This document shows, in pieces, positions 8,967 to 17,078 of a stretch of 59,549 nucleotides of DNA. The translations under genes and the position numbers were made by a program. This stretch comes from Sedimenticola sp. (GTDB lineage: Bacteria; Pseudomonadota; Gammaproteobacteria; Chromatiales; Chromatiaceae), in contig JALSRN010000038.1 of assembly GCA_026984735.1 (NCBI GenBank), positions 1 through 59,549 of the forward strand. The letters are read 5' to 3'. The notes beneath the pieces are model-generated. The model was not told where the DNA came from and ran no database searches. It saw only the letters and a program-made list of their open reading frames with translations. Positions within the stretch are counted from its first letter, which is position 1. Every line of letters starts with the position of its first letter.

Positions 8967-9656
8967 ATGAACAGAAGTATCCTTTCCCTGGCGGTCTGCG
9001 GGCTGCTGCTGGCCGGTACCCCGCGGGCTGCCGAGTTGAAAACCCTGGATCAGCGCTACAGCTACGTGCTGGGGGTGCGCATGGCGCGCATGCTCAAGGC
9101 CGAGGGCATCGGCCGGCTGGACGGCGCCGCCTTCGGCGAGGCGGTGGCCGACGTGATCAACGGCAATCCGCTCAAGCTGAGCGAGGACGAGATGAGTGAG
9201 GTGCTCAAGGAGCGCACCCAGAAGAACCGGGAGGAGGCTCGGCGCAAGGCCGAAGAGGCGCTGGCCCGTTCCCGGAGGTTTCTTGCGGAGAATGCTAAGA
9301 AACCCGGCATTCGACAGTTGCCCGGCGGAGTGCAGTACCAGGTGATCCGCCCCGGCAAGGGGACGCCGCCCACCATGGACGACAAGGTGAAGGTCCATTA
9401 TGAAGGACGCACCATCGACGGCCGCAAGTTCGACAGTTCCAGGGATCGAGGCCAGCCGGCGGTGTTCGCCTTGCGAGGCGTCATCAAAGGGTTCGCCCAG
9501 GCGCTCACCCACATGAAACCCGGGGCACGCTGGAAAGTCTTCATTCCGCCGGAGCTGGCCTACGGCCGTCGAGGGGCCGGCGGTCTCATCGGCCCCAACG
9601 AAGCGCTCGTCTTCGACCTGGAGCTGTTGGAGGTGATACCCCGCAACGGCAATTGA
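8967..9656 (+). CDS. FKBP-type peptidyl-prolyl cis-trans isomerase (FkpA/Mip type, periplasmic)
   Basis: A prolyl isomerase that helps fold proteins in the cell envelope. The 229-residue protein starts with a signal peptide (MNRSILSLAVCGLLLAGTPRAA). A helical dimerisation domain spans about residues 20-110 and begins KTLDQRYSYVLGVRMAR. The FKBP domain follows: DKVKVHYEGRTIDG, FDSSRDRGQPAVF, GVIKGFAQAL, FIPPELAYG and VFDLELLEV. ATG 8967 has GAGGAGCGA just upstream; the in-frame start at 8937 has none and would spoil the signal peptide. The architecture matches FkpA and Legionella Mip. Confidence 0.92.
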   Translation: MNRSILSLAVCGLLLAGTPRAAELKTLDQRYSYVLGVRMARMLKAEGIGRLDGAAFGEAVADVINGNPLKLSEDEMSEVLKERTQKNREEARRKAEEALARSRRFLAENAKKPGIRQLPGGVQYQVIRPGKGTPPTMDDKVKVHYEGRTIDGRKFDSSRDRGQPAVFALRGVIKGFAQALTHMKPGARWKVFIPPELAYGRRGAGGLIGPNEALVFDLELLEVIPRNGN

Positions 9657-9693
9657 AGGAGTCCGGGGCGGTGGGATTCGCTTCGAACGCGGA

Positions 9694-10506
9694 TCAGTTC
9701 TTGTCCAGTTCGAGGAAATCCCAGATCTTTTCGGCGAGGGTCTTCTTACCCTGTTTCAGGGTGGGGAAGTTTCCGCGTTTCTCGTTGTAGGCCAGCACGC
9801 GCAGCGCGTCGCGATAGAGCTGATCCTCCCCCATCCTGGCATAGGCGACGATCATGATGGTCAGCGCCTCCTTCACCGAAGGCGTGTATTGGTAGTGCTG
9901 CACCACGTATTGGGCGCGGTTGGCGGCCGCCAGCCAGGCGCCGCGGTCCAGGTAGTAGCGAGCCACGTGGAGTTCGTGGCGGGCCAGCTGGTTGCGTAGA
10001 TAGAGCATCCGCAAGCGGGCGTCCTTGGCGTACTCGGTGTCGGGGAAGCGGCGCACCAGTTCGGCGAAATCGTTGTAGGAGTCCTGGATGGAACCGGGAT
10101 CCCGTTGGGAATTGTCGGTGGGCAGGAAACGGGAGAAGAAGCCCATGTTCTGGGTGAAGTTCACCAGCCCCTTCAAATAGAGGGCGTAGGCCACCGCCGG
10201 ATGATCGGGATGGAGGCGGATGAACCGGTCCAGCGCGGCCAGCGCCGAGTCGGGCTCGTCGTTCTTGTAGTAGGCGTAGGCGATGTTAAGCTGGGACTGA
10301 AGCGCGTATTTGCCGAAGGGGTAGCGGGATTCGAGCTTCTGGTAGTAGTCGATCGCCTTCTGGTAGTTGCCGTCGTGCATCTCCTCGGTGGCCGCCGCGT
10401 AGAGCCGTTGGGCCGACCACCCTTCGGTCTTGTCCTTCTGTTTGGGCAACAGGCTGCAACCGCCCAGAAAGAGGACCAACAGGATGGGCCAGATGAGTCG
10501 TCGCAT
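9694..10506 (-). CDS. bamD: Outer membrane assembly lipoprotein BamD
   Basis: An essential lipoprotein of the BAM complex, which inserts beta-barrels into the outer membrane. The 270-residue product has a lipoprotein signal (MRRLIWPILLVLFLGGC; lipobox LGGC, Cys at 17). TPR-like repeats follow, with YQKAIDYYQKLESRYPFGKYA and DSALAALDRFIRLHPDHP as clear units. Conserved features include YNDFAELVRRFPDTEYA and RYYLDRGAWLAAANRA. ATG 10506 is preceded by GGAGAAG-type purines on the minus strand. The palindromic element at 10576-10756 begins just upstream of its promoter region. The next gene downstream is convergent. Confidence 0.96.
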   Translation of the reverse strand: MRRLIWPILLVLFLGGCSLLPKQKDKTEGWSAQRLYAAATEEMHDGNYQKAIDYYQKLESRYPFGKYALQSQLNIAYAYYKNDEPDSALAALDRFIRLHPDHPAVAYALYLKGLVNFTQNMGFFSRFLPTDNSQRDPGSIQDSYNDFAELVRRFPDTEYAKDARLRMLYLRNQLARHELHVARYYLDRGAWLAAANRAQYVVQHYQYTPSVKEALTIMIVAYARMGEDQLYRDALRVLAYNEKRGNFPTLKQGKKTLAEKIWDFLELDKN

Positions 10507-10537
10507 GGAAGGAGAAGAGGCGGTTGCAAGTGGCGGG

Positions 10538-10543
10538 ATTATA
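10538..10543 (-). promoter_or_regulatory. Probable -10 box of bamD
   Basis: Perfect TATAAT on the minus strand, about 32 bp before the bamD ATG. No good -35 is seen at 16-18 nt. The palindromic element begins about 33 bp upstream of this box. Confidence 0.45.
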
Positions 10544-10575
10544 CCCCACATTAAAGGCCTCGCGACCGCTCCCCA

Positions 10576-10756
10576 GGGCAATCGCAGGAACAGGCCCCGC
10601 CCGGTTCGAGGGTCTGGATGGGGGTGTCGGGGACGCCGTGAACACATTCCTGTGGGCTCGGCCTCGGCGTCCATGCCTCGGGCGCCCCGCCATCCCCGTC
10701 CAGACCCTCGAACCGGGCTCCGTGGCAACTCGAGAGCCGAATTCATGCGATTGCCC
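10576..10756 (+). repeat. 181-bp palindromic intergenic element, copy A
   Basis: Bounded by a perfect 11-bp terminal inverted repeat, GGGCAATCGCA (10576-10586) and TGCGATTGCCC (10746-10756). Inside is a long hairpin: the arm from 10599 (GCCCGGTTCGAGGGTCTGGA) pairs perfectly over 20 bp with its complement ending at 10718, and pairing continues with wobbles to about 38 bp. The central loop is about 45 nt and starts GTGAACACATTCCTGTGG, which can form its own small hairpin. The second copy is at 52088-52268, also 181 bp. There is no transposase inside. Confidence 0.9.
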
Positions 10757-10832
10757 GGGGCTGGCGCCCCGATTCTGGCAGGCCGCCCGTTCCGGCGATC
10801 GCTTGGCGGCCACCGTCCACAGGTTTTCAGGC

Positions 10833-11798
10833 ATGAGTTCATCCCAGCAGATCCACCACAGCGAAACCATCGGCGCCGAACTTTCGGGGCTGCGTCTCGA
10901 CCAGGCGCTGGCGCGCCTGTTCAGCGACTACTCCCGCAGCCGGCTCCAGGGTTGGATCCGAGAGGGGAGGGTGCGGGTGGATGGCGTGCGGCTCAAGCCG
11001 CGTGACAAGGTTTTCGCCGGCCAGCAGGTGGAGCTGGAGGCGGTGCTCGATGCCCAGGTGCCCTGCCGCCCGCAGGCCATCCCCCTGGAGATCGTCCACG
11101 AGGATGAACACCTGATCGTCGTGAACAAGCCGGCCGGCCTGGTGGTCCATCCCGCCGCCGGCAATCCCGACGGCACCCTGCAGAACGCCCTCCTGCACCA
11201 CGATCCCGCCCTCGAGGCCCTGCCGCGCGCCGGCATCGTCCACCGCCTGGACAAGGAGACCACCGGCCTCATGGTGGTGGCGCGCACGCCGCTGGCCCAC
11301 CGCAATCTGGTGGAGGCGCTGCAGGCGCGATGCATCAAGCGTCGCTACCAGGCGCTGGTGGTGGGGCGGCCCACGGCGGGGGGGACGGTGGAGGCTCCCA
11401 TCGGCCGCCACCCGGTGCAGCGCAAGCGCATGGCGGTGGTGGCGGGCGGAAAGCCGGCGGTGACCCATTTTCGCATCGCGGAGACCTTCCGCGGCCACAC
11501 CCTTCTCGACGTGGAGCTGGAAACGGGGCGCACCCACCAGATCCGCGTGCACATGGCCTGGCTTCGCTTTCCCTTGGTGGGCGACCCCCTCTACGGCGGG
11601 CGGCTGAAACTGCCGTCGAAGGCCGCCGAAGAGACGGCCGCGGCCTTGCGCGATTTCCGCCGGCAGGCGCTCCACGCCCGCCGATTGGAGCTGGAACACC
11701 CCGCCAGCGGCGAGTCCTTCGCCTGGGAGGCGCCTCTGCCGGAGGATTTCGCCCGTCTGCTCGAGCTGTTGCGGCGGGATCGCGAAGCTCATGGTTGA
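10833..11798 (+). CDS. rluD: 23S rRNA pseudouridine synthase RluD
   Basis: Converts U1911, U1915 and U1917 in helix 69 of 23S rRNA to pseudouridine. The 321-residue protein has an N-terminal S4 RNA-binding domain (GLRLDQALARLFSDYSR to VRVDG) and a RluA-type catalytic domain. The catalytic Asp lies in HRLDKETTG near residue 137. GRTHQIRVHMA and GDPLYGG are further family motifs. ATG 10833 precedes the S4 domain at the usual distance. No clear promoter is visible between the palindromic element and the start, so the element may contain or influence it. The end overlaps pgeF by 8 bp. Confidence 0.95.
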   Translation: MSSSQQIHHSETIGAELSGLRLDQALARLFSDYSRSRLQGWIREGRVRVDGVRLKPRDKVFAGQQVELEAVLDAQVPCRPQAIPLEIVHEDEHLIVVNKPAGLVVHPAAGNPDGTLQNALLHHDPALEALPRAGIVHRLDKETTGLMVVARTPLAHRNLVEALQARCIKRRYQALVVGRPTAGGTVEAPIGRHPVQRKRMAVVAGGKPAVTHFRIAETFRGHTLLDVELETGRTHQIRVHMAWLRFPLVGDPLYGGRLKLPSKAAEETAAALRDFRRQALHARRLELEHPASGESFAWEAPLPEDFARLLELLRRDREAHG

Positions 11799-12522
11799 GT
11801 TCCTCCGTCCCGACTGGCCGGCGCCTCCCGCGGTGCGCGCCCTCGCCACCACCCGGCGCGGCGGGGTGAGCGCGCCGCCGTGGAACAGCCTCAATCTGGG
11901 GGACCATGTGGGGGACGACGCCGTCGCCGTGGCCGAGAACCGCCGGCGTCTGCGTGCCGTTGCGGGCCTGCCGGAAGCGGTGGAGTGGCTCGACCAGGTC
12001 CACGGCAGCCGCATCCGCGTGCCCGGCAGCGAGGAGCGCTGCGCCGACGGCCGCTTCAGCGACCGGCCGGGCGAGGTGTGTGCGGTGCTCACCGCCGACT
12101 GTCTGCCGGTACTGCTGTGCAACGCCGCCGGCACCGCGGTGGCGGCGGTGCATGCCGGCTGGCGAGGTTTGGCGGCGGGGGTGATCGAGGCGGCCCTGGA
12201 CTGTTTTCCCGATCCCCCCTCGGCTATCATGGCTTGGTTAGGACCTGCCATTGGCCCCCAGTCCTTCGAGGTGGGGGAGGAGGTCAGAAACGCCTTTCTT
12301 ACGCAAGACCGGAAGGCGGAGACGGCTTTCCATCCCAGCGGGCGAGGTCGTTGGCTGGCCGATCTCTACGCCCTGGCCCGGCTGCGTTTGCGGCGTCGTG
12401 GCGTGGCCGGGATCCACGGCGGCGGGTTCTGCACCTACCGGGAAGCCGACCGTTTCTTTTCCTATCGCCGCGACGGCACCACCGGGCGGATGGCGACGCT
12501 GGTGTGGCTGGCGGAAGAATGA
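11791..12522 (+). CDS. pgeF: Purine nucleoside phosphorylase/peptidoglycan editing factor (YfiH/PgeF family)
   Basis: A 243-residue member of the YfiH/LACC1 family, once called laccase or polyphenol oxidase. Family members have been linked to purine nucleoside phosphorolysis and to removal of wrong amino acids during peptidoglycan synthesis. The metal-binding residues are visible: His in DQVHG, Cys in TADCLPVL, His in HAGWRGL. GPAIGP and the C-terminal GGFCTY are conserved too. The ATG lies within the last codons of rluD. The rluD-pgeF-clpB neighbourhood is a typical gammaproteobacterial arrangement. Confidence 0.93.
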   Translation: MVEFLRPDWPAPPAVRALATTRRGGVSAPPWNSLNLGDHVGDDAVAVAENRRRLRAVAGLPEAVEWLDQVHGSRIRVPGSEERCADGRFSDRPGEVCAVLTADCLPVLLCNAAGTAVAAVHAGWRGLAAGVIEAALDCFPDPPSAIMAWLGPAIGPQSFEVGEEVRNAFLTQDRKAETAFHPSGRGRWLADLYALARLRLRRRGVAGIHGGGFCTYREADRFFSYRRDGTTGRMATLVWLAEE

Positions 12523-12568
12523 GGGCATGGGTGCCGTGCCGAAACGATCGAATCGTGAAGAGGAACTG

Positions 12569-13090
12569 ATGAACCACTGGTACATGCTCACGCTCACCGG
12601 CGCGGACCGGCCCGGCATCGTGGCGCGGATCACCCAGGCGCTTTTCGAACAGGGCATGAACCTGGGAGAGGCCTCCATGCTGCGTCTGGGGGGCAACTTC
12701 ACCATCATGATGATGGTCAGCGGAGAGCTGGATGCCGGCGAGCTGGAGCAGGCGCTGGCGCCGGTTGCCGGCGAACTGGGTCTGAGCCTCCACATCGACC
12801 CCATGGAAGGGGGGTTGCACCGCCACGTGGTGCCCAATCTGATGGTGCGGGTGAGCGGCGCCGACCGCGCCGGCATCGTCGCCCGGGTCACCGGCGTGCT
12901 GGCAGAGCATGGCTTCAACATCTTCGACCTCGAATCCGACGTGGCCGGCACCGCGGAGCAGCCGGTCTATCTGATGCAGATCGCCGGCATCGCCGCCGAG
13001 CCCTTGGAGACGCTGGAGGCGGCTCTGGCGCCCTTGCGGGAGGAGGGCATCGAGGTGAATATCTCGCCGGTCGAGACGCTGGTGGGATGA
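12569..13090 (+). CDS. Tandem ACT-domain protein, GcvR-like
   Basis: A 173-residue protein made of two ACT domains, the layout of the glycine-cleavage repressor GcvR and relatives. The first begins MLTLTGADRPGIVARITQAL near residue 5 and the second LMVRVSGADRAGIVARVTG near residue 91; each has the DRxGIV signature of amino-acid-binding ACT folds. It has no DNA-binding domain, so it probably acts through a partner protein or as an amino-acid sensor. ATG 12569 follows GAAGAGGAA. The gene ends with a 4-bp ATGA overlap with def. No gcv genes are in the window. Confidence 0.83.
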   Translation: MNHWYMLTLTGADRPGIVARITQALFEQGMNLGEASMLRLGGNFTIMMMVSGELDAGELEQALAPVAGELGLSLHIDPMEGGLHRHVVPNLMVRVSGADRAGIVARVTGVLAEHGFNIFDLESDVAGTAEQPVYLMQIAGIAAEPLETLEAALAPLREEGIEVNISPVETLVG

Positions 13091-13590
13091 AACCGCTGCC
13101 GATCCTCACCATTCCCGACGAACGGCTCAAGCAGGTCTCGGAACCGGTCGCCGAGTTCGACGACGAGCTGCGCGCCTTCGTCGAACGACTGGAACTCACC
13201 CGCCGCCGCGGCCCCGCCGCGGTGGGCATCGCCGCGCCCCAGGTGGGGCGCTTCCAGCGCATCTGCATCGTTGACTGTTCCAACACCCGCAAGCCGGTGC
13301 CCAACCACGGCAACCTGGTGCTCATCAACCCCGAGATCACCCACTGGGAGGGCTACGAGGTGGGACGCGAAGGCTGCCTCTCGGTGCCCGACTACACGGG
13401 CAACGTCATCCGCGCCACCCAGATCCGTCTGAAGGCCTTCGATCCTCACGGGGAGGAGCGGGAGTACGAGATGGAGGGGTTCGAAGCGCGAGCCGTGCAG
13501 CACGAGATCGATCATCTCGACGGCATCCTTTTCATTGACCGGGTGGTGAGCCGCCGCACCGACCTTTTCAAACGCAAGGTGTACCGATGA
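13087..13590 (+). CDS. def: Peptide deformylase
   Basis: Removes the formyl group from the starting methionine of new proteins; a metalloenzyme. The 167-residue protein carries all three family motifs: GIAAPQVG near residue 47, EGCLSVP near 94-100 (metal-ligand Cys) and HEIDHLDG near 139-146 (two His ligands and the catalytic Glu). It overlaps the ACT-domain gene upstream and the nitroreductase gene downstream by 4 bp each. fmt, its usual neighbour, is not here, so this may be a second deformylase. Confidence 0.95.
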   Translation: MKPLPILTIPDERLKQVSEPVAEFDDELRAFVERLELTRRRGPAAVGIAAPQVGRFQRICIVDCSNTRKPVPNHGNLVLINPEITHWEGYEVGREGCLSVPDYTGNVIRATQIRLKAFDPHGEEREYEMEGFEARAVQHEIDHLDGILFIDRVVSRRTDLFKRKVYR

Positions 13591-14252
13591 ACGTGGAAGA
13601 GGCCATCGTCGGGCGCTGCTCCTGCCGCGCCTACCTGGAGCGGGAAGTGCCCCGCGAAACGATCGAAAAGATCCTCGACACCGCTCGCTGGAGCCCTTCG
13701 GGTGCCAATCTCCAGCCCTGGAAGGTGGCGGTGGTCCAAGGAGAGGCCAAAGAGCGGTTGAGCCGGGCGCTTCTGCGCGCTTTCGAGGGGGGCGAAAAGG
13801 CGGCGCCCGACTACCCCTATTATCCAAAAGCGTGGCCCGAGCCCTACAAGAGCCGCCGTTTCGAGTGCGGCATGGCGCTCTATCGCGCCCTGGAGATCGA
13901 GCGCGACGACAAGGCGCGCCGGCTGGAGGCGTGGAAGGACAACTACCGCTTCTTCGGCGCTCCCGCGGCCTTGTTTTTCTTCGTGGAGCGGGTGATGGAA
14001 CAGGGCGCCTGGATCGACATGGGCATGTTCATCCAGAACGTGATGCTGGCGGCGCGCCACCACGGCCTGGAGAGCTGTCCCCAGGCTTCGGTGGCCGACT
14101 ACCCGGAAGTGGTGCGCCGGGAACTGGAGCTGGAGAAGGATCTGGTGCTGTTGTGCGGCCTCTCTCTGGGCTACCCGGACGCCGGCCATCCGGTGAACAA
14201 CTACCGCACCGACCGTGAACCGGTGGAGGGGTTCACTCGTTGGTACGATTGA
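13587..14252 (+). CDS. Nitroreductase family flavoprotein
   Basis: A 221-residue FMN-dependent oxidoreductase of the NfnB/NfsB-like superfamily. The N-terminal FMN-binding signature is RCSCRAYLEREVP, followed by ARWSPSGANLQPWKVAVV. The middle contains WIDMGMFIQNVMLAARHHGLESCPQ and the C-terminus LSLGYPDAGHPVNNYRT, which typically binds the flavin. The physiological substrate is not apparent. It starts in a 4-bp overlap with def, so the ACT protein, deformylase and nitroreductase form a coupled set. Confidence 0.9.
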   Translation: MNVEEAIVGRCSCRAYLEREVPRETIEKILDTARWSPSGANLQPWKVAVVQGEAKERLSRALLRAFEGGEKAAPDYPYYPKAWPEPYKSRRFECGMALYRALEIERDDKARRLEAWKDNYRFFGAPAALFFFVERVMEQGAWIDMGMFIQNVMLAARHHGLESCPQASVADYPEVVRRELELEKDLVLLCGLSLGYPDAGHPVNNYRTDREPVEGFTRWYD

Positions 14253-14290
14253 GCTGGGGAAGGGGCAGGATGGCTTTTTGGGAGCAGCCG

Positions 14291-14318
14291 CTTGAATTTC
14301 CGCTCTTCAACCCCATCT
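14291..14318 (+). promoter_or_regulatory. Heat-shock (sigma-32) promoter of clpB
   Basis: CTTGAA (14291-14296), a 14-nt spacer, then CCCCATCT (14311-14318). This is a near-perfect match to the RpoH consensus (CTTGAAA, 11-16 nt, CCCCATNT). It lies about 40 bp before the clpB start, exactly where heat-shock control is expected. Confidence 0.88.
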
Positions 14319-14357
14319 CGCCTTGGACTTCAAGATTTTAGGGGAGCCTGAACGATC

Positions 14358-16934
14358 ATGCGGATGGACAAATTGACGACCAAATTTCAGATGGCGCTGG
14401 CCGACGCCCAGAGCCTGGCGGTGGGGCGGGACCACCAGTTCATCGAGCCGGTGCACTTGCTCGTGGCCATGCTCGACCAGGAAGGCGGCAGCATCCGCCA
14501 CCTGCTCACCCAGGCGGGCGTCAACGTGGACCAGCTCCGCTCCAGCCTGGGCGAGGCGCTGGATCGCCTGCCCAGCGTGCAGGGGGCTGAGGGGGAGGTA
14601 CACGTCTCCAACGACCTCAACCGCCTGCTCAACCTCACCGACAAGCTGGCGCAGCAGAAGGGGGACCAGTACATCTCCTCCGAACTCTTTCTGCTCGCCT
14701 GCGTGGAAGACAAGGGACAGGTGGGCGAGATCCTGCGCAAGGCGGGGGTCACCAAAGGGGTGCTGGAGCAGGCCATCGAGAAGATGCGGGGCGGTCAGGC
14801 GGTGAACGATCCCAACGCCGAGGAGCAGCGTCAGGCGTTGGAGAAGTACACCATCGACCTCACCGAGAAGGCCGAGCAGGGCAAGCTCGATCCGGTGATC
14901 GGCCGCGACGCCGAGATCCGCCGCACCATCCAGGTGTTGCAACGGCGCACCAAGAACAACCCGGTGCTCATCGGCGAGCCCGGGGTGGGCAAGACCGCCA
15001 TCGTCGAGGGGTTGGCCCAGCGCATCGTCAACGGCGAGGTGCCCGAGGGGCTAAAGCACAAACGGCTGCTGTCGCTGGACATGGCGGCGCTCATCGCCGG
15101 CGCCAAGTTCCGCGGCGAGTTCGAGGAGCGCCTCAAGGCGGTGCTCAACGACATCGCCAAGGCGGAGGGCAACATCATTCTCTTCATCGACGAGCTGCAC
15201 ACCATGGTGGGCGCCGGCAAGGCCGAGGGCGCCATGGACGCCGGCAACATGCTCAAGCCGGCGCTGGCGCGGGGCGAACTTCACTGCGTGGGCGCCACCA
15301 CCCTCGACGAGTATCGCCAGTATATCGAGAAGGACGCCGCTCTCGAGCGCCGTTTCCAGAAGGTGCTGGTGGACGAGCCCAGCGTGGAGGACACCATCGC
15401 CATCCTACGGGGATTGAAGGAGCGCTACGAAGTGCACCATGGCGTGGAGATCACCGATTCGGCCATCATCGCCGCCGCCACCCTGTCGCACCGCTACATC
15501 ACCGACCGGCAGCTGCCCGACAAGGCCATCGACCTCATCGACGAGGCGGCTTCGCGCATCCGCATGGAGATCGACTCCATGCCGGAGGAGATGGACAAGC
15601 TCGACCGGCGCCTGATCCAGCTCAAGATGGAGCGCGAGGCGCTGAAAAAGGAGACCGACGAGGCGGCGAAGAAGCGGCTCGAGGCGCTGGAAGAGGAGAT
15701 CGCTGATCTGGAGCGCCAGTTCTCCGATCTGGAAGAGATCTGGAAGGCCGAGAAGGCGGCGGTGGAGGGCACCACCCACATCAAGGAGGAGCTTGAGCGC
15801 GCCCGCATCGAACTGGAGACGGCCCGACGCGCCGGCGACCTGCAGCGCATGTCGGAGATCCAGTACGGCGTGATTCCTCAACTGGAGCAGCAGCTCGAGG
15901 CCGCCGCCAAAGCGGAGAAGCAGGAGTTCAAGCTGTTGCGCAACAAGGTCACCGAGGAGGAGATCGCCGAAGTGGTGTCGCGCTGGACCGGCATCCCGGT
16001 GAGCAAGATGCTCGAAGGGGAGCGCGAGAAACTGCTGCACATGGAGGAGGCGCTGCACAAGCGGGTGGTGGGCCAGGACGAAGCGATCAAAGCGGTCTCC
16101 GACGCCATTCGCCGGGCGCGCGCGGGGCTTGCCGATCCCAACCGTCCCAACGGCAGTTTCCTCTTTCTCGGCCCCACCGGGGTGGGCAAGACCGAGCTGT
16201 GCAAGGCGCTGGCCGAGTTTCTTTTCGACACCGAAGAGGCGATGGTGCGCATCGACATGTCGGAGTTCATGGAGAAGCACTCGGTGGCCCGACTCATCGG
16301 CGCGCCGCCCGGCTACGTGGGCTACGAGGAGGGCGGCTATCTCACCGAGGCGGTGCGGCGCAAGCCCTATTCGGTGATCCTGCTGGACGAGGTGGAGAAG
16401 GCCCACCCCGACGTCTTCAACGTGCTGCTGCAGGTATTGGACGACGGCCGGCTCACCGACGGCCAGGGGCGCACCGTGGATTTCCGCAACACCGTGGTGG
16501 TGATGACCTCCAACCTCGGTTCGCAGCTCATCCAGGAGATGGCGCGCACCGGCGACTACGAGGCGATGAAGACCGCGGTGATGGAGGTGGTGAGCCAGCA
16601 CTTCCGGCCCGAGTTCATCAACCGCCTCGACGAGACCGTGGTGTTCCACCCCTTGGCCAAGGAGCAGATCCGCAAGATTACCGACATCCAGATCGGCTAT
16701 CTGCGCCAGCGGTTGGAGGAGCGGGATCTCAAGCTGGAGATCACCGAAGCGGCCCTGGACAAACTGGGCGAGGCGGGGTTCGACCCGGTCTACGGCGCCC
16801 GGCCGCTCAAGCGGGCCATCCAGCACGAGCTGGAGAATCCCCTGGCGCAAAGGATCCTCGCCGGCGAGTTCGCGCCCGGCGACACCATCCGGGTGGACGT
16901 GGCGCCGGACGGTCTTACCTTTTCCAAGGCGTGA
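14358..16934 (+). CDS. clpB: ATP-dependent disaggregase ClpB
   Basis: A hexameric AAA+ chaperone that works with DnaK to pull apart protein aggregates. The 858-residue length is typical. A Clp N-domain covers about residues 1-145. AAA+ domain 1 has Walker A GEPGVGKT at about 206-213 and Walker [11 protein letters not shown]. The ClpB-specific coiled-coil middle domain spans about 405-525. AAA+ domain 2 has Walker A GPTGVGKT at about 605-612 and ends with the [11 protein letters not shown] sensor motif. There is no ClpP-binding loop. ATG 14358 is used; MDKLTTK two codons later is an alternative. It is preceded by an RpoH promoter and followed by a terminator. Confidence 0.98.
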   Translation: MRMDKLTTKFQMALADAQSLAVGRDHQFIEPVHLLVAMLDQEGGSIRHLLTQAGVNVDQLRSSLGEALDRLPSVQGAEGEVHVSNDLNRLLNLTDKLAQQKGDQYISSELFLLACVEDKGQVGEILRKAGVTKGVLEQAIEKMRGGQAVNDPNAEEQRQALEKYTIDLTEKAEQGKLDPVIGRDAEIRRTIQVLQRRTKNNPVLIGEPGVGKTAIVEGLAQRIVNGEVPEGLKHKRLLSLDMAALIAGAKFRGEFEERLKAVLNDIAKAEGNIILFIDELHTMVGAGKAEGAMDAGNMLKPALARGELHCVGATTLDEYRQYIEKDAALERRFQKVLVDEPSVEDTIAILRGLKERYEVHHGVEITDSAIIAAATLSHRYITDRQLPDKAIDLIDEAASRIRMEIDSMPEEMDKLDRRLIQLKMEREALKKETDEAAKKRLEALEEEIADLERQFSDLEEIWKAEKAAVEGTTHIKEELERARIELETARRAGDLQRMSEIQYGVIPQLEQQLEAAAKAEKQEFKLLRNKVTEEEIAEVVSRWTGIPVSKMLEGEREKLLHMEEALHKRVVGQDEAIKAVSDAIRRARAGLADPNRPNGSFLFLGPTGVGKTELCKALAEFLFDTEEAMVRIDMSEFMEKHSVARLIGAPPGYVGYEEGGYLTEAVRRKPYSVILLDEVEKAHPDVFNVLLQVLDDGRLTDGQGRTVDFRNTVVVMTSNLGSQLIQEMARTGDYEAMKTAVMEVVSQHFRPEFINRLDETVVFHPLAKEQIRKITDIQIGYLRQRLEERDLKLEITEAALDKLGEAGFDPVYGARPLKRAIQHELENPLAQRILAGEFAPGDTIRVDVAPDGLTFSKA

Positions 16935-16958
16935 CCACCGCTGTCGCTCCCATCGAGA

Positions 16959-16982
16959 GCCCCGGAAAACCGGGGCTTTTTT
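16959..16982 (+). terminator. Intrinsic terminator after clpB
   Basis: GCCCCGG-AAAA-CCGGGGC stem-loop (7 bp) followed by six T, 25 bp after the clpB stop. Confidence 0.92.
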
Positions 16983-17031
16983 GCGTCTGGAGAAAGAGAA
17001 GCTTGGCCTACAGTTTCCAATGTAAGCAAGT

Positions 17032-17037
17032 TATAAT
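17032..17037 (+). promoter_or_regulatory. Possible -10 box of the LysR-type gene
   Basis: Perfect TATAAT in a short AT-rich stretch 41 bp before the start codon. The -35 is poor, which fits a regulated or autoregulated promoter. Confidence 0.45.
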
Positions 17038-17078
17038 ATAAAATTGTTTTATCCCATCATTCCGCCAAAGGTGGCGTC

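Larger units (their letters stand above)
10507..10832. other. 326-bp divergent intergenic region holding the palindromic element, copy A
   Basis: Lies between the divergent starts of bamD and rluD. It contains a bamD -10 box, then the 181-bp element (10576-10756), then 76 bp before rluD with no convincing promoter or ribosome-binding site. Frames running through the element translate to low-complexity Arg/Pro/Gly protein and are judged non-coding. Confidence 0.75.

Noticed and set aside
10524-10832. N-terminal extension of rluD through the palindromic element
   Set aside because: The extension only translates the repeat and adds low-complexity sequence before the S4 domain.
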